Notes: generated by a model not told the origin, from the sequence alone. A DNA stretch of 64,000 nt from Sphaerisporangium cinnabarinum (GCA_003052455.1 QAPD01000022.1:1-64000); one strand, 5' to 3'; counted from the stretch's first letter, positions 18,099 to 27,602 are shown. Program-made: numbers and translations.

Positions 18099-18175
18099 GC
18101 GCGTCCCTCCGTCCGCCCTGCGGGCGCGCCCCGCGGACCGTGCCGAGTCCGCCACGGACCCGTAGCGTGTCCCCC

Positions 18176-19069
18176 ATGGACATCGTCGTGGCGGGCTCGC
18201 ACGGGCTCATCGGCACCGCTCTGCTCGAACGACTGCGCGAGGACGGTCACCACGTGCGCCGCCTCGTGCGCCGCGCACCGCAGACCTCGGACGAGCACGA
18301 GTGGGACCCCGACTCCGGCCGGCTGGACCCGGGCGCGCTCGCCGGGGCGGACGCCGTCGTCAACCTCGCCGGGGCGGGCATCGGCGACCACCGCTGGACG
18401 ACGGCGTACAAGCGGACGCTCGTCACGTCCCGCACGCGCACCACCGGGCTGCTCGCCCGCACCCTCGCCGGGCTCGACTCGCCGCCACCGGTCTGGGTCC
18501 AGGGCTCCGCCATCGGGTACTACGGCGACCGGGGCGCCCAGGTGCTCACGGAGACGTCGGCGTCGGGCGACGGCTTCCTCGCGCGCCTGGTCCGCGAGTG
18601 GGAGGCCGCGACCGCACCCGCCGAGCAGGCAGGGGTCCGTGTGGTGCACGCCCGCACCGGCATCGTCCTCTCCCCCGACGGCGGCGCGCTCGGCAGGCTT
18701 CTGCCCCTCCTCCGGCTCGGTGTCGGCGGGCGCCTCGGTCCCGGGACCCAGTACTGGAGCTGGATCACGTTGCGCGACGAGGTCGCCGCGCTGGAGCACC
18801 TCCTCACCGCGCCCGTGCACGGCCCCGTCAACCTCTCCTCGCCGCACCCGGCGACCAACGCGGAGATCACCCGGGCGCTCGCCCTGGCGCTGCACCGCCC
18901 GGCCGTGCTCGCCGTGCCGTCGTTCGCCCTGCACGTGGCGCTCGGCGAGCTCGCGTCCGACATCCTCGGCTCCCAGCGCGCCCTGCCGACCGTGCTCGAG
19001 GCGAGCGGGTTCACGTGGTCCGACCCCGTCCTGGAGGACGCCGCGCGCGAGGTCGTCGAGAGCCGCTGA
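18176..19069 (+). CDS. TIGR01777 family epimerase-like protein
   Basis: This 297-residue protein is an extended short-chain dehydrogenase fold of the TIGR01777 (YfcH-like) group. The NAD(P)-binding motif is VVAGSHGLIGTALLERLREDGH at the N-terminus. The VVNLAGAGIGDHRWTTAYKR, SAIGYYGDRG, VVHARTGIVLSPDGGALGRL and YWSWITLRDEVAA segments are family hallmarks, and the C-terminal DUF1731 region ends with the ILGSQRALPTVLEASGF block. The substrate is unknown. TAGCGT (18163-18168) lies seven bases before the ATG. A homologue also sits between dlaT and lipB in M. tuberculosis (Rv2216, from memory). Confidence 0.85.
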   Translation: MDIVVAGSHGLIGTALLERLREDGHHVRRLVRRAPQTSDEHEWDPDSGRLDPGALAGADAVVNLAGAGIGDHRWTTAYKRTLVTSRTRTTGLLARTLAGLDSPPPVWVQGSAIGYYGDRGAQVLTETSASGDGFLARLVREWEAATAPAEQAGVRVVHARTGIVLSPDGGALGRLLPLLRLGVGGRLGPGTQYWSWITLRDEVAALEHLLTAPVHGPVNLSSPHPATNAEITRALALALHRPAVLAVPSFALHVALGELASDILGSQRALPTVLEASGFTWSDPVLEDAAREVVESR

Positions 19070-19147
19070 CCGGTTCGTCCCTCCGGCGGGCCCAGGGGTC
19101 AGGACCCCGCACGCTCGACGACGGGTCGGCCGGGGACTCGGGCACGG

Positions 19148-20674
19148 TCACCGTGCTTCGACGACGCGCCACCCCGCGTCGGTCCAGCGCAGCACCAGGA
19201 CGACCGTGGTCCGCGACGTGGCGGGCACCTGGACCTCGCCCGACGCGGTGCGCTGGCTGTGGGCGGCGATCGCGTAGTCCACCGCCACCGTCGCGTCCCC
19301 GGCGTCCTCTCCGGCACCGACGACGGGCGGCGTCCCGGGCTCGGCGTACCGGGCGTCGCCGACCTCGGCCCGCGCCCCGACCACGTCCACGCCGTCGAGC
19401 ACGGCGAGCAGCTCGGCGTCGCGCGCCTCCGCGGGCGAACCGGCGACCACCACCCCGGACAGGTCCCCCGCGCCGTCGGCGAGCAGCGCCAGCCGCCGCG
19501 CGGTGAGCGTGCGCGCCGCGCCGAGCGGGTCCGCCCGGTCGAGCGTGGGGTCGGTCGCCGGGTCCGCGGCGGACGCCGTGCGGGTGGTCGCGGGACCGTC
19601 GTCGCGCGCGGGCGAGGGCCACGGCATGACGATCGCGAGCGCGACGACCACCGCGACGACGAGCCCCGCGCACCCGACGAGGGCAGCCGTGCGGCCGGTC
19701 CAGAGGCGCCGCCGCTCCGGTCGGCGGGCGTGCGCACCGGCCCTCGCCCCACGCCGGAGGCCGGACAGCGACGCTCCGCGCCCCGGGCGGTCCGGGACGC
19801 GGCGGACCGTTCGCGCCCCTCGGCGTCCGGCCGGCGCGGCGACCTCGTCGCCGGCCGCGCGCCGTCCCGGCACGCCCGAGGGGGGCGTGCGTCGGCCCGC
19901 CAGGGCACCGGCGACGAGGCGGGCGGCGTCCGGCATGGCGATCGGCCGAGGCTCGACCGCGTCGTAGCAGCGCGCGGCGAACGTCCCCACGGCGGGACGG
20001 GCGGCAGGCTCGTCGCGGAGCGCGACGGCGAGCTCCGCGTGCAGCGCGGCGAGGGCCCGCGCCTCGTCGGGGTCGAGCGGCGCGGCGTGCGCGGGGTGGC
20101 TCGACGTGGGCGGAGGGACGAGACCGAGGACCGTCCGGGCGAGGTCGCGGACGTCGTCCGCGGTCGAAGCCGTCGTGGGCGCGAGGGGTGGGCGCAGCAC
20201 GACCCTCCCGCCCGAGGTGACGACGACCGACGTGGCGTCCAGGCGACCGTGGCTGCGCCCCTCGCGGTGGAGCGCCGTCAGCGCCTGGGCGACCGGGACG
20301 AGGACCGTCACCGCCTCCCCCGCGCGGAGCGGCTCGCGCGCGGCGGCGAGCTCGCCGAGCCGCAGCCCGCCGACGTGGTCGAGGAGGACCGCGAGCGACG
20401 ACCCGCCCGCCGCCACGACGCCGCGCACCACGGCGAGGTGCTCGTGCTCCTCGCCGAGCCCGCGCAGGTGCTCGACGAGTGCCGCCCGCTCCCCCGGGTC
20501 CTCGGGCACCGTGAGCAGCGCGACCTCGCACGCCGTCCCGGCGGCGTCGCACGCGACGGTCCCACCGACCGCGCCTGGCTCTCGCCGCAGCGACCACCCT
20601 GCCGCCGCGAGCACCGGCCCGAGGTCCGCGGTGGACGCCCCGGGCGGGCGCGGGCGACGGGACGACGACGGCAT
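19148..20674 (-). CDS. Membrane-anchored serine/threonine pseudokinase
   Basis: Residues 20-240 follow the layout of a bacterial Ser/Thr kinase, but the catalytic residues are missing. The beta-3 lysine position reads VALLTV, the HRD/HGD loop is HGRLDATSVVV (142-152) with Arg instead of the catalytic Asp, and the metal-binding DFG/DLG position reads LRPPL. There is no glycine-rich loop. The supporting frame GEAVTVLVPVAQALTALHREG is well kept. A basic linker leads to one transmembrane helix (about 330-350). The roughly 155-residue external domain contains LTARRLALLADGAGDLSGVVV and ends TVVLVLRWTDAGWRVVEAR, like a small NTF2- or SnoaL-type fold. It is probably a signalling scaffold; no kinase activity is expected. 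Confidence 0.75.
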   Translation of the reverse strand: MPSSSRRPRPPGASTADLGPVLAAAGWSLRREPGAVGGTVACDAAGTACEVALLTVPEDPGERAALVEHLRGLGEEHEHLAVVRGVVAAGGSSLAVLLDHVGGLRLGELAAAREPLRAGEAVTVLVPVAQALTALHREGRSHGRLDATSVVVTSGGRVVLRPPLAPTTASTADDVRDLARTVLGLVPPPTSSHPAHAAPLDPDEARALAALHAELAVALRDEPAARPAVGTFAARCYDAVEPRPIAMPDAARLVAGALAGRRTPPSGVPGRRAAGDEVAAPAGRRGARTVRRVPDRPGRGASLSGLRRGARAGAHARRPERRRLWTGRTAALVGCAGLVVAVVVALAIVMPWPSPARDDGPATTRTASAADPATDPTLDRADPLGAARTLTARRLALLADGAGDLSGVVVAGSPAEARDAELLAVLDGVDVVGARAEVGDARYAEPGTPPVVGAGEDAGDATVAVDYAIAAHSQRTASGEVQVPATSRTTVVLVLRWTDAGWRVVEAR

Positions 20675-20768
20675 GTCCCCATCCCACCGCACGACCCGCC
20701 CCCGAGAGCCGTCGTCCACAGGACGGATCTCACCCCGAGCGGGCGCGACGGCTCGGCCGAGCGGCCCG

Positions 20769-21809
20769 TCACACCTCGAGCAGGCGACCCTCCCGGGCGC
20801 TGCGACGCGCGGCGTCGAGGACCTCGGCCGTGCGGGCGGCGTCGCGCGGGTCGACCGGCACGGGGCCGTCGTCGAGCAGCCACGCCGCGACGGCGCGGTA
20901 GAAGTCCGCGTGCCCGCCGGGGGCCTGCGGCACGGGCTCACGCTCGCGCCCCCGCGTCACCCAGCCGAGGGTGCCCGCCGGCGCGGCGTCGTCGAACACC
21001 TCGAAGGGCGACGCGTCGTTCTCGAACGTCGTGACGACGTACGCGCCCCCCGTGCCGAGCACGCGCGTGCGCGGGCCGGGCGCGCCGACGACGGACCCGG
21101 CCCACAGCCGGCTCACGACGGCGTTCCCGTCGGCGTCCGGGGCGTGGTGGAGCACGAGGAACACGTCGTCCTCGGTGGGGGTCGTGTGCGAGCGGAGCTC
21201 GGCCCACACGCCGGTGACGGGCCCGAAGAGCTGCGTGGCCGAGTCGACGAGGTGCGGCCCGAGGTCGAGGAGGAGGCCGCCGCCGACGAGGTCGTTCTCC
21301 TTCCAGCGCTGCTGCGGCACGGGACGCCAGCGCTCCCAGCGGCGCTCGAACGTGTGGACCCCGCCGAGGTCGCCGCGGTCGAGCACGGACCGCAGCGTGA
21401 GCTGCTCCGGGTCCCAGCGGCGGTTCTGGAACACGGTGAGCGGGGTCCCGGCCTCCTCGGCGGCGTCGACGACGGCGCGCGAGGCCGTGGCGCCCAGGGC
21501 GAGCGGCTTGTCCACCACGACGGGGACGCCCGCGCGCGCGAGCGCGGTCGCGTGGTCGGCGTGCAGCGCGGACGGGCTGGCCACGACGACGACGTCGTAG
21601 GCCGCGCGGTCGGCGAGGAGCGCGTCGACGTCGTCGTGCAGGTGCACGCCGGGCCAGTCCTCCGCGGCCGCGGCGCGGCGCTCCGGCGAGCGCACGACGA
21701 CGGCCGTGACGACGTGCCCCGCCTCGCGCACGAGCCGCGCGTGGATGCCGCGACCGGCCCCTCCGTACCCGACGATCCCGACCCTGAGCGTGCGTGCGGC
21801 GGTGTCCAT
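20769..21809 (-). CDS. Gfo/Idh/MocA family oxidoreductase
   Basis: This 346-residue NAD(P)-dependent sugar or polyol dehydrogenase-like protein has the N-terminal Rossmann motif VGIVGYGGAGRGIHARLV, the VVVVASPSALHADHATALARAG block, and the catalytic lysine in VVVDKPLALG (the EKP position, here DKP). The C-terminal domain carries FQNRRWDPEQLTLRSVLD and GGGLLLDLGPHLVDSATQLFG, whose DxxxH pair is the usual catalytic site. TAGATT on the minus strand lies seven bases before the ATG, so it is probably leaderless. It stands alone with no sugar-uptake genes beside it, so the substrate is unknown. Confidence 0.85.
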   Translation of the reverse strand: MDTAARTLRVGIVGYGGAGRGIHARLVREAGHVVTAVVVRSPERRAAAAEDWPGVHLHDDVDALLADRAAYDVVVVASPSALHADHATALARAGVPVVVDKPLALGATASRAVVDAAEEAGTPLTVFQNRRWDPEQLTLRSVLDRGDLGGVHTFERRWERWRPVPQQRWKENDLVGGGLLLDLGPHLVDSATQLFGPVTGVWAELRSHTTPTEDDVFLVLHHAPDADGNAVVSRLWAGSVVGAPGPRTRVLGTGGAYVVTTFENDASPFEVFDDAAPAGTLGWVTRGREREPVPQAPGGHADFYRAVAAWLLDDGPVPVDPRDAARTAEVLDAARRSAREGRLLEV

Positions 21810-21972
21810 GCGGACCAATCTAGCCGCGTCGCGGACGGGTGCCCGAGGCGTGCCGGGCGCGGGTCGGAGCACTCCGGGCGACCTGGCAGAATGTGCGCGT
21901 TGGTCCGATATGGAGCGCTGCGTACCGTCTCGCGGGGGTCGGGCCGAGAATCGGTTTCGGGAAGGTCGTCCC

Positions 21973-22686
21973 TTGAGCACCACGAGCCGCCAGGTCCCTC
22001 GTCGGAGCGTCCTGCGCTACGTCCTCATCGCCCTGGCGATCGCGATCGTCGTCGCGAACGTCGTCAACCAGCGGTCCGTCGCGGCGGACACCGACCCCGA
22101 GCCGGTCGCCGGGAGCGCGCTCGAGGCCCTCGCCGGGCTCGAGGTCAAGGGCCCCGGGCCGGACACCGGCTACGAGCGCGCGCTGTTCGGCCCGGCGTGG
22201 GCCGACGTCGACGGCAACGGGTGCGACACCCGCAACGACATCCTCGCGCGCGACCTGGCCGACCTGACCTTCTCGACGCGCGGCGACGTCTGCGAGGTCC
22301 GCACGGGCACCTTCGAGGACCCGTACACGGGCGAGACGATCGACTTCCGCCGCGGCAACGCGACGAGCGCGGCGGTCCAGATCGACCACGTCGTGCCCCT
22401 GCTCGACGCGTGGCGCAAGGGCGCCCGCGCCTGGGACGACGCGACGCGCCGCGAGTTCGCGAACGACCCCCTCAACCTGCTCGCGTCCGACGGCCCGGCG
22501 AACCAGTCGAAGGGCGCACGCGACGCGTCGGCCTGGCTGCCCCCGAACCACGCGTTCCGGTGCCCGTACGTCGCCCGGCAGATCGCCGTGAAGGCGGCCT
22601 ACGAGCTCTCGGTCACGCCGTCGGAGTCCGAGGCGATGGCGCGCGTGCTGGCGGACTGCCCGGCCGAGCCGCTCCCGGCGGGCTGA
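21973..22686 (+). CDS. Secreted or membrane-anchored HNH nuclease (DUF1524/GmrSD C-terminal type)
   Basis: This 237-residue protein has an N-terminal membrane segment (LRYVLIALAIAIVVANVVN) and then an extracellular nuclease domain. HNH hallmarks are QIDHVVPLLDAW (His of the DH pair), the DDATRREFANDPLNLLASDG block, and NQSKGARDASAWLPPN. Two Cys pairs (CDTRNDILARDL with VCEVRTG, and the later FRCPYV and DCPAEP) could form disulphides outside the cell. The TTG at 21973 was chosen because GGAAGG is seven bases upstream and a TACCGT promoter box (21923-21928) precedes it. Extracellular DNA scavenging is a guess. Its last 88 bp overlap the convergent MMPL gene. Confidence 0.75.
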   Translation: MSTTSRQVPRRSVLRYVLIALAIAIVVANVVNQRSVAADTDPEPVAGSALEALAGLEVKGPGPDTGYERALFGPAWADVDGNGCDTRNDILARDLADLTFSTRGDVCEVRTGTFEDPYTGETIDFRRGNATSAAVQIDHVVPLLDAWRKGARAWDDATRREFANDPLNLLASDGPANQSKGARDASAWLPPNHAFRCPYVARQIAVKAAYELSVTPSESEAMARVLADCPAEPLPAG

Positions 22687-24977
22687 CCGGGCTCCCCCGG
22701 TCCGCGGTCCAGACGCCCGAGGGCGCTCGGCCACCAGGCGCGACGACCGACGTCGTGCACGAGGGCGGGCACGAGGAGCGACCGCACCACGAGGGTGTCG
22801 ACGAGGACGCCGAACGCGACGATGAACGCGAGCTGGGCGAGGAAGAGCAGCGGGATGATCCCGAGCGCGGCGAACGTGGCCGCGAGCACGACGCCCGCCG
22901 ACGTGATGACCGACCCCGTGACCGCGAGGCCGCGCAGCACACCGCGCCGCGTCCCGACGCGCAGGCTCTCCTCGCGCACCCGGGTCATGAGGAAGATCGA
23001 GTAGTCCACGCCGAGCGCGACGAGGAAGCAGAACGCGTAGAGCGGGACGGCCGGGTCCGCGCCGGGGAAGTCGAGCACGTGGTTGAAGACGAGCGCGGCG
23101 ACGCCGAGCGCGGCCCCGAACGACAGCACGTTCGCGAGCATGAGCAGGACGGGTGCGAGCACGGACCGCAGCAGCAGGACGAGGATCAGCAGGATCACGA
23201 CCAGCACGACCGGCACGATGACCCGCAGGTCGCGCTGACCGGCGAGCTGGGTGTCCAGTCGCTCGGCCGCGGCCCCGCCGACGACGGCCTCGGGCGAGAC
23301 CTCGTGCACGGCGTCGCGCAGCGCCGAGACCGTCTGCACGGCCTCCTGGCTGTCGGACGGCGCCTCGGTGGTGACGTCGACGCGCACCTGCCCGTCGACG
23401 ACGAGCGGGTCGCCCTGGGCGGGCGCACCGGGGGCGACGGCGGGCTGGTCCGTGACGGGCGTCGCCGCGGCGACGCCGTCCGTGCCCTCGGCCGCCGTGA
23501 CGACGGCGTCGAGGTCCGCCTCGGGGGCGATGACGGTCGCCGGCTGCGCGGACACGCCCTCGAAGTGCGCGGTGAGCGCCTCCTCGCCCGCGACCGAGTC
23601 GACGTCCGCGAGGAACACCTCCGAGTCGCCGGTCCCCTCGGCGTCGAGGGTCGGCACGAACGCCGCGCACGCCGCCAGCACGAGCGCCGTGACGATCCAC
23701 ACGCGCCGGTCGTGGCGTCCGACGAAGCTCGCGACGCGCGACCACACGCCGTGCCCGTCGATGCTGACGCGGTCCTCGCTCTCGGGCGACGCCTCGGCCA
23801 CCGCCGCCTCGTGGGCCGCGTGGTCGGCGTCGTACCGCGGCATGCGCGGCCAGAACAGCGCGCGGGACCGCTGCCCTGCGACCAGCAGGAGCGCGGGCAG
23901 GAGCGTGAGCGCGGCGACGAACGCCGCGGCGATGCCGATCGCGGCGACCGGGCCGAGGCTGCGGTTGGACGACAGGTCGGACAGGAGCAGGCAGAGCAGG
24001 CCCGCGATGACGGTGCCGGCGCTCGCCGCGATCGGCTCGACCGAGGCCCGCACCGCACGGCGCAGCGCCGTCGTCGTCGACCGGACGAGGCGCAGCTCCT
24101 CCCGGTAGCGCGCCACGACGAGCAACGAGTAGTCGACCGCGGCCCCGACGACGAGGATCGAGAGGATGCCCTGCGACTGGCCGTTGAGGGTCAGCACGTC
24201 CGCCGCCGCGAGCTCGTAGACGACGAGACCGGCGAGGGTCAGCGCGAGCACGGCCGTGAGGATGACGATGAACGGCAGGATCGGCGACCGGTAGACGACC
24301 GCGAGGATGACGAGCACCGCGCCGAGCGCGACGAGCAGCAGGACGGTGTCGATCCCGCCGAACGCCGTGACGAGGTCGGCGACGAAGCCGGCGGGGCCGG
24401 TGACCCACACGTCGAGCGACGTGCCGGCGAGGCCCCCGTCGGCCGCGTCCGCGGCGGCGAGGTCGCGCAGCGCGCCGACGGCGAGCTCGCTCACGCTGCT
24501 CTCGTCCGCCCCGATGCGGTCGGACGCGACGGACGCGTCGAGCGAGACGACGACGAGCGCCGCCTCCCCGTCCTCGGACGGCACCACGACCGGGTCGGCG
24601 ATCGAGACGTCGCCCACGGTCGCGGGCTCGTCGCCCGAGGTCCCCTCGAGCGACGCCCCGGGCACGGCCTGCGCGTAGGCGTCGAGCGCCGCGAGGTCGT
24701 CGGGCGTGAGCGCGCTCCCGTCACCGGTCGTCGCGACGACGAGCGCGGGCAGCGTCTCTGAGTCGGTGAACTCCTGCGCGACCTCGGCAGCGCGCGTCGA
24801 CTCGGCGCTCGCCGGCAGGAACGCCGCGGCGTCGTTGGTCTGCACGCTGCTCAGGCGACCCTGCGCCTGACCGCCCAGTGCGCCGATGGCCATCCAGAGA
24901 CCGATGACTGCGACAATGATCAGTCCGCGGAGGAACCCGCCCGTCCGATTGCTCAGCATGCTGAGGAATGGTGCCAT
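22599..24977 (-). CDS. MMPL/RND-family membrane transporter
   Basis: This 792-residue protein has the duplicated RND plan of the MMPL family. There is one N-terminal helix (GLIIVAVIGLWMAIGALGG), a long external loop, five helices including GILSILVVGAAVDYSLLVVA and LRRAVRASVEPIAASAGTVI, then a second helix, loop and five helices including ALGVDYSIFLMTRVREE. The GAAVDYSLLV and ALGVDYSIFL segments are the paired motifs near the proton relay. MMPL proteins export lipids or drugs; no specific substrate is evident. It is divergent from a MarR gene, and a palindrome covers its 5' end, so MarR control is likely. Start choice between ATG 24977 and ATG 24959 is unsettled. Confidence 0.85.
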   Translation of the reverse strand: MAPFLSMLSNRTGGFLRGLIIVAVIGLWMAIGALGGQAQGRLSSVQTNDAAAFLPASAESTRAAEVAQEFTDSETLPALVVATTGDGSALTPDDLAALDAYAQAVPGASLEGTSGDEPATVGDVSIADPVVVPSEDGEAALVVVSLDASVASDRIGADESSVSELAVGALRDLAAADAADGGLAGTSLDVWVTGPAGFVADLVTAFGGIDTVLLLVALGAVLVILAVVYRSPILPFIVILTAVLALTLAGLVVYELAAADVLTLNGQSQGILSILVVGAAVDYSLLVVARYREELRLVRSTTTALRRAVRASVEPIAASAGTVIAGLLCLLLSDLSSNRSLGPVAAIGIAAAFVAALTLLPALLLVAGQRSRALFWPRMPRYDADHAAHEAAVAEASPESEDRVSIDGHGVWSRVASFVGRHDRRVWIVTALVLAACAAFVPTLDAEGTGDSEVFLADVDSVAGEEALTAHFEGVSAQPATVIAPEADLDAVVTAAEGTDGVAAATPVTDQPAVAPGAPAQGDPLVVDGQVRVDVTTEAPSDSQEAVQTVSALRDAVHEVSPEAVVGGAAAERLDTQLAGQRDLRVIVPVVLVVILLILVLLLRSVLAPVLLMLANVLSFGAALGVAALVFNHVLDFPGADPAVPLYAFCFLVALGVDYSIFLMTRVREESLRVGTRRGVLRGLAVTGSVITSAGVVLAATFAALGIIPLLFLAQLAFIVAFGVLVDTLVVRSLLVPALVHDVGRRAWWPSALGRLDRGPGEPGQPAGSGSAGQSASTRAIASDSDGVTESS
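24948..24969. promoter_or_regulatory. Near-perfect palindrome, candidate MarR operator
   Basis: CTCAGCATGCTGAG (24952-24965) is a perfect 14-bp palindrome. With the flanks ATTG and GAAT the symmetry extends to 22 bp with a single mismatched pair (24951/24966). MarR dimers usually bind palindromes of about this size. It sits in the shared 5' region of the MarR and MMPL genes, and over the inner ATG of the MMPL gene. Confidence 0.6.
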
Positions 24978-24997
24978 GGTGGAAGGAGGAATGCACG

Positions 24998-25501
24998 TTG
25001 GAGCTTGCACCGAGGGACCGCACCGGGCCGCACGTCGACCCGGACGTCGGCGACCCCACCCCCAGCGACCCGCAGGAATGGGCCACCGGCCGCCTCCTCT
25101 TCGCCGTCGCGCGCCGGATCGAGCGGGAGTGGAACGCGCACCTCGGGCAGTGGGACCTCAACCACGCCGGCTTCCCCGTCCTCATGCACCTGCTCGCCGG
25201 GCCGCGGTCCCAGCGCGTCCTCGCGGACGAGTCGGGCGTCACGGAGCAGACCATGAGCCGGATCGTCGCGCGGCTCGAGCGGGCCGGCTACGTGACGCGC
25301 ACCGACGACCCCGCCGACCGCCGCCGTCGGGCCGTGGCCATCACGGACGCCGGGCGCGCGGCCGGGTTCGCCGCGGCGCGCCGCCGTCCCGCCGAGGACC
25401 TCGCGACCCGCGGCCTCGACGACGACCAGGTCGCCGCGCTGCGCGGTGCGCTCCTCACGCTCCTCGAGACCCTTCCGCGCTCACCCGGCGACGAGCGTTA
25501 G
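24998..25501 (+). CDS. MarR family transcriptional regulator
   Basis: This 167-residue winged-helix regulator has the MarR arrangement: a helical dimerisation start (ATGRLLFAVARRIEREWNAHLG), recognition helix region (QRVLADESGVTEQTMSRIVARLERAGYV), and the wing motif RTDDPADRRRRAVAITDAGR. The TTG at 24998 is chosen because AAGGAGGA (24983-24990) is seven bases before it; upstream ATGs lack this. It is divergent from the MMPL transporter, with only 20 bp between starts. The usual mode is repression of the neighbouring exporter until a ligand binds. Its stop is only nine bases before the lipB ATG. Confidence 0.85.
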   Translation: MELAPRDRTGPHVDPDVGDPTPSDPQEWATGRLLFAVARRIEREWNAHLGQWDLNHAGFPVLMHLLAGPRSQRVLADESGVTEQTMSRIVARLERAGYVTRTDDPADRRRRAVAITDAGRAAGFAAARRRPAEDLATRGLDDDQVAALRGALLTLLETLPRSPGDER

Positions 25502-25510
25502 CCTGGCCCG

Positions 25511-26182
25511 ATGGACCTGCTCGCGCTGCCGGGGATCACGGACTACCACGAGGCCTGGGACCTGCAGCGCGCGGTGCACGACGACGTCGTCGCGGGCACG
25601 CGGCCGGACACCCTGATCCTCGTCGAGCACCCGGACGTCTACACGGCCGGCCGCCGCACGAACCGCTCGGACCGGCCCGACGACGGCACGCCCGTCGTGG
25701 ACGTCGACCGCGGCGGGAAGATCACCTGGCACGGCCCGGGCCAGCAGGTCGTCTACCCGATCGTCCGGCTCGCCGAGCCCGTGGACGTCGTCGCGTACGT
25801 CCGGGCGCTCGAGGACGCCGTCATGGCGGTCTGCACGCGCCTCGGGCTCGCGACGATGCGCGTCGAGGGCCGCAGCGGGGTCTGGGTCGCGGCCGACGAC
25901 ACCCGCCGCGAGCGCAAGGTCTGCGCGATCGGCGTGCGCGTCGCGCGCGGCGTGACGATGCACGGGCTCGCGCTCAACTGCGTCCCGGACCTGTCGCGGT
26001 TCGAGCGGATCGTCCCGTGCGGCATCGAGGACGCCGACGTGACGTCGCTCACGGCCGAGCTCGGGCGCGAGGTCACGCTCGCCGAGGTCGCGCCGCTCCT
26101 CGTCGACGCGCTCGGGAGGGCGCTCGTCCCGCTGCTCGCCGCACACGCCGCAGACACCCCTCCGACCGCGCTCGCGGGATAG
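25511..26182 (+). CDS. lipB: Octanoyltransferase LipB
   Basis: LipB moves the octanoyl group from acyl carrier protein to lipoyl-domain lysines, the first step of lipoate assembly. The 223-residue protein shows [15 protein letters not shown], the [18 protein letters not shown] substrate-binding block, the catalytic lysine in [11 protein letters not shown], and the catalytic cysteine in [20 protein letters not shown] (25499-25504) overlaps the end of the marR gene and lies six bases before the ATG, so lipB has its own leaderless promoter. lipA is two genes downstream. Confidence 0.95.
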   Translation: MDLLALPGITDYHEAWDLQRAVHDDVVAGTRPDTLILVEHPDVYTAGRRTNRSDRPDDGTPVVDVDRGGKITWHGPGQQVVYPIVRLAEPVDVVAYVRALEDAVMAVCTRLGLATMRVEGRSGVWVAADDTRRERKVCAIGVRVARGVTMHGLALNCVPDLSRFERIVPCGIEDADVTSLTAELGREVTLAEVAPLLVDALGRALVPLLAAHAADTPPTALAG

Positions 26183-26264
26183 GCTGGGGGCTCCAGGGAA
26201 TCCTCGCGCGCCGGAGTACGGGTGGGTCGGCGCGCGGCTGGACGACCCCGAGGACCTGGACCGC

Positions 26265-27602
26265 ATGACCACCACCCCCGCGCGCGCGACGTCGCGCCCC
26301 CGCACCCCCGCACCTCCCCCGCCCGGCGGCGCGCCCGTCCGCACGGGCTACGCCCGGCTCCCGCAGCTCGCGGGCCGCGCGTTCCTCCCCGTCGCGTTCC
26401 TCGCGCGCCTGCCGTTCTCCATGCTGACGATCGGCACGCTGCTGCTCGTGTCGTCGACCACCTCGTCGGTCGCGCTCGGGGGCCTCGCGTCCGCCGCGAC
26501 GGCGCTCGGGACGGCGCTCGGCGGCCCGACCCAGGGCGCGCTCGCCGACCGTGTCGGACAGCGCCGCGTCCTGCTCGTGTGCGTGCCGGTCGCGACGGTC
26601 GCCGTGCTGGCCCTCGTCCTCTCGGCCTCCGCGCCGGGTGCCACGGCCGCGGTGCTGCTCGCCGCGGCGGCGACGGGCGCGAGCGCTCCTCAGGTCGGTC
26701 CGCTGGCCCGCGTGCGCTGGCTGCGCCTCGCGGCGGACGAGCCGCGCACCGTCGAGGCCGCGATGAGCTACGAGAGCACGGCCGACGAGGTGAGCTTCGT
26801 CCTGGGGCCCGCCCTCGTGGGCGTCCTCGCGTCCGCGGGCTCGCCGCAGGTCGCGGTGCTCGCCGCGGCCGGCGGCATCGCCGTGTTCGGTGCCGCGTTC
26901 GCGCTCCACCCGACGGCGCGCGCGACCGCGCCGCACGGCACCGGCACCGGCACCGGCGCGCACGGCACGGCGGCCGGTCCCGCGGACGCCGGCGGGACGG
27001 CCGCGCTGGTGCGTCGCGAGGCGGTCGTGCTCGTCGGGATGCTCGCCATGGGCCTGCTGTTCGGCGGGACCCAGGCCGCGCTCACCGCGCTCACGCGGGA
27101 CGCGGGCGTGCCGGGCAGCGCGGGGCTCGTGTACGCGGTCATGGGCGTCGGCTCCGCGATCACCGCGCTCTCCGTGGTCGCTCTGCCCCGTCGCTGGGGA
27201 CTGCGCAGCCGCTGGATCACCTTCGCAGCAGGGCTCCTGGTGGGCACCGCCGGTCTCGTGCTCGCGGCCGCGGGCGGCTCGTTGACCGCGGTCGTCGTCG
27301 CCGTGGCGGCGACCGGCCTGTTCGTCGGGCCCGTCATGGTCACGGTCTTCACGGTCGCGGGCGAGCGCGCGCCGGCCGGGCGCACGGCGTCGGCCATGAC
27401 GCTCGTGGCCAGCGCGAACGTCGTCGGCGTCGCGATCGGCGCGTCCGGGGGCGGCGCGCTCGCCGACACCGTGTCGACGACGAGCGCGTTCGCGCTCCCG
27501 GTCGTCGCGGCGGTCCTGCTCGTCGTGACCGGGGTGTCGTTGACGTCACGTCCACAGGGTGAGCGACGCGCGGGAGACGACGAGCGCGAGCGCGTAGTCT
27601 GA
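26265..27602 (+). CDS. Major facilitator superfamily transporter
   Basis: This 445-residue protein has a polar Pro-rich N-terminus of about 35 residues and then twelve predicted helices. The loop 2-3 motif is [20 protein letters not shown], a good match to the MFS GxxxDRxGRR pattern. The central loop is rich in Gly, Thr and His ([20 protein letters not shown]). The second half repeats the fold. It probably exports drugs or metabolites; the substrate is unknown. A TAGGCT box at 26180-26185, inside the end of lipB, would leave a leader of about 70 bases. It lies between lipB and lipA without any evident link to lipoate. Confidence 0.85.
   Translation: MTTTPARATSRPRTPAPPPPGGAPVRTGYARLPQLAGRAFLPVAFLARLPFSMLTIGTLLLVSSTTSSVALGGLASAATALGTALGGPTQGALADRVGQRRVLLVCVPVATVAVLALVLSASAPGATAAVLLAAAATGASAPQVGPLARVRWLRLAADEPRTVEAAMSYESTADEVSFVLGPALVGVLASAGSPQVAVLAAAGGIAVFGAAFALHPTARATAPHGTGTGTGAHGTAAGPADAGGTAALVRREAVVLVGMLAMGLLFGGTQAALTALTRDAGVPGSAGLVYAVMGVGSAITALSVVALPRRWGLRSRWITFAAGLLVGTAGLVLAAAGGSLTAVVVAVAATGLFVGPVMVTVFTVAGERAPAGRTASAMTLVASANVVGVAIGASGGGALADTVSTTSAFALPVVAAVLLVVTGVSLTSRPQGERRAGDDERERVV

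Noticed and set aside
14712-18155. A 1147-codon open frame on the - strand
   Set aside because: It runs antisense to lpd and the E2 gene, has biased low-complexity composition, and carries no recognisable motif.
20106-24761. A 1551-codon open frame on the + strand
   Set aside because: It is antisense to the pseudokinase, oxidoreductase and MMPL genes. Its residues are Arg, Gly and Asp-rich shadow sequence with no domain, a usual effect of extreme GC content.
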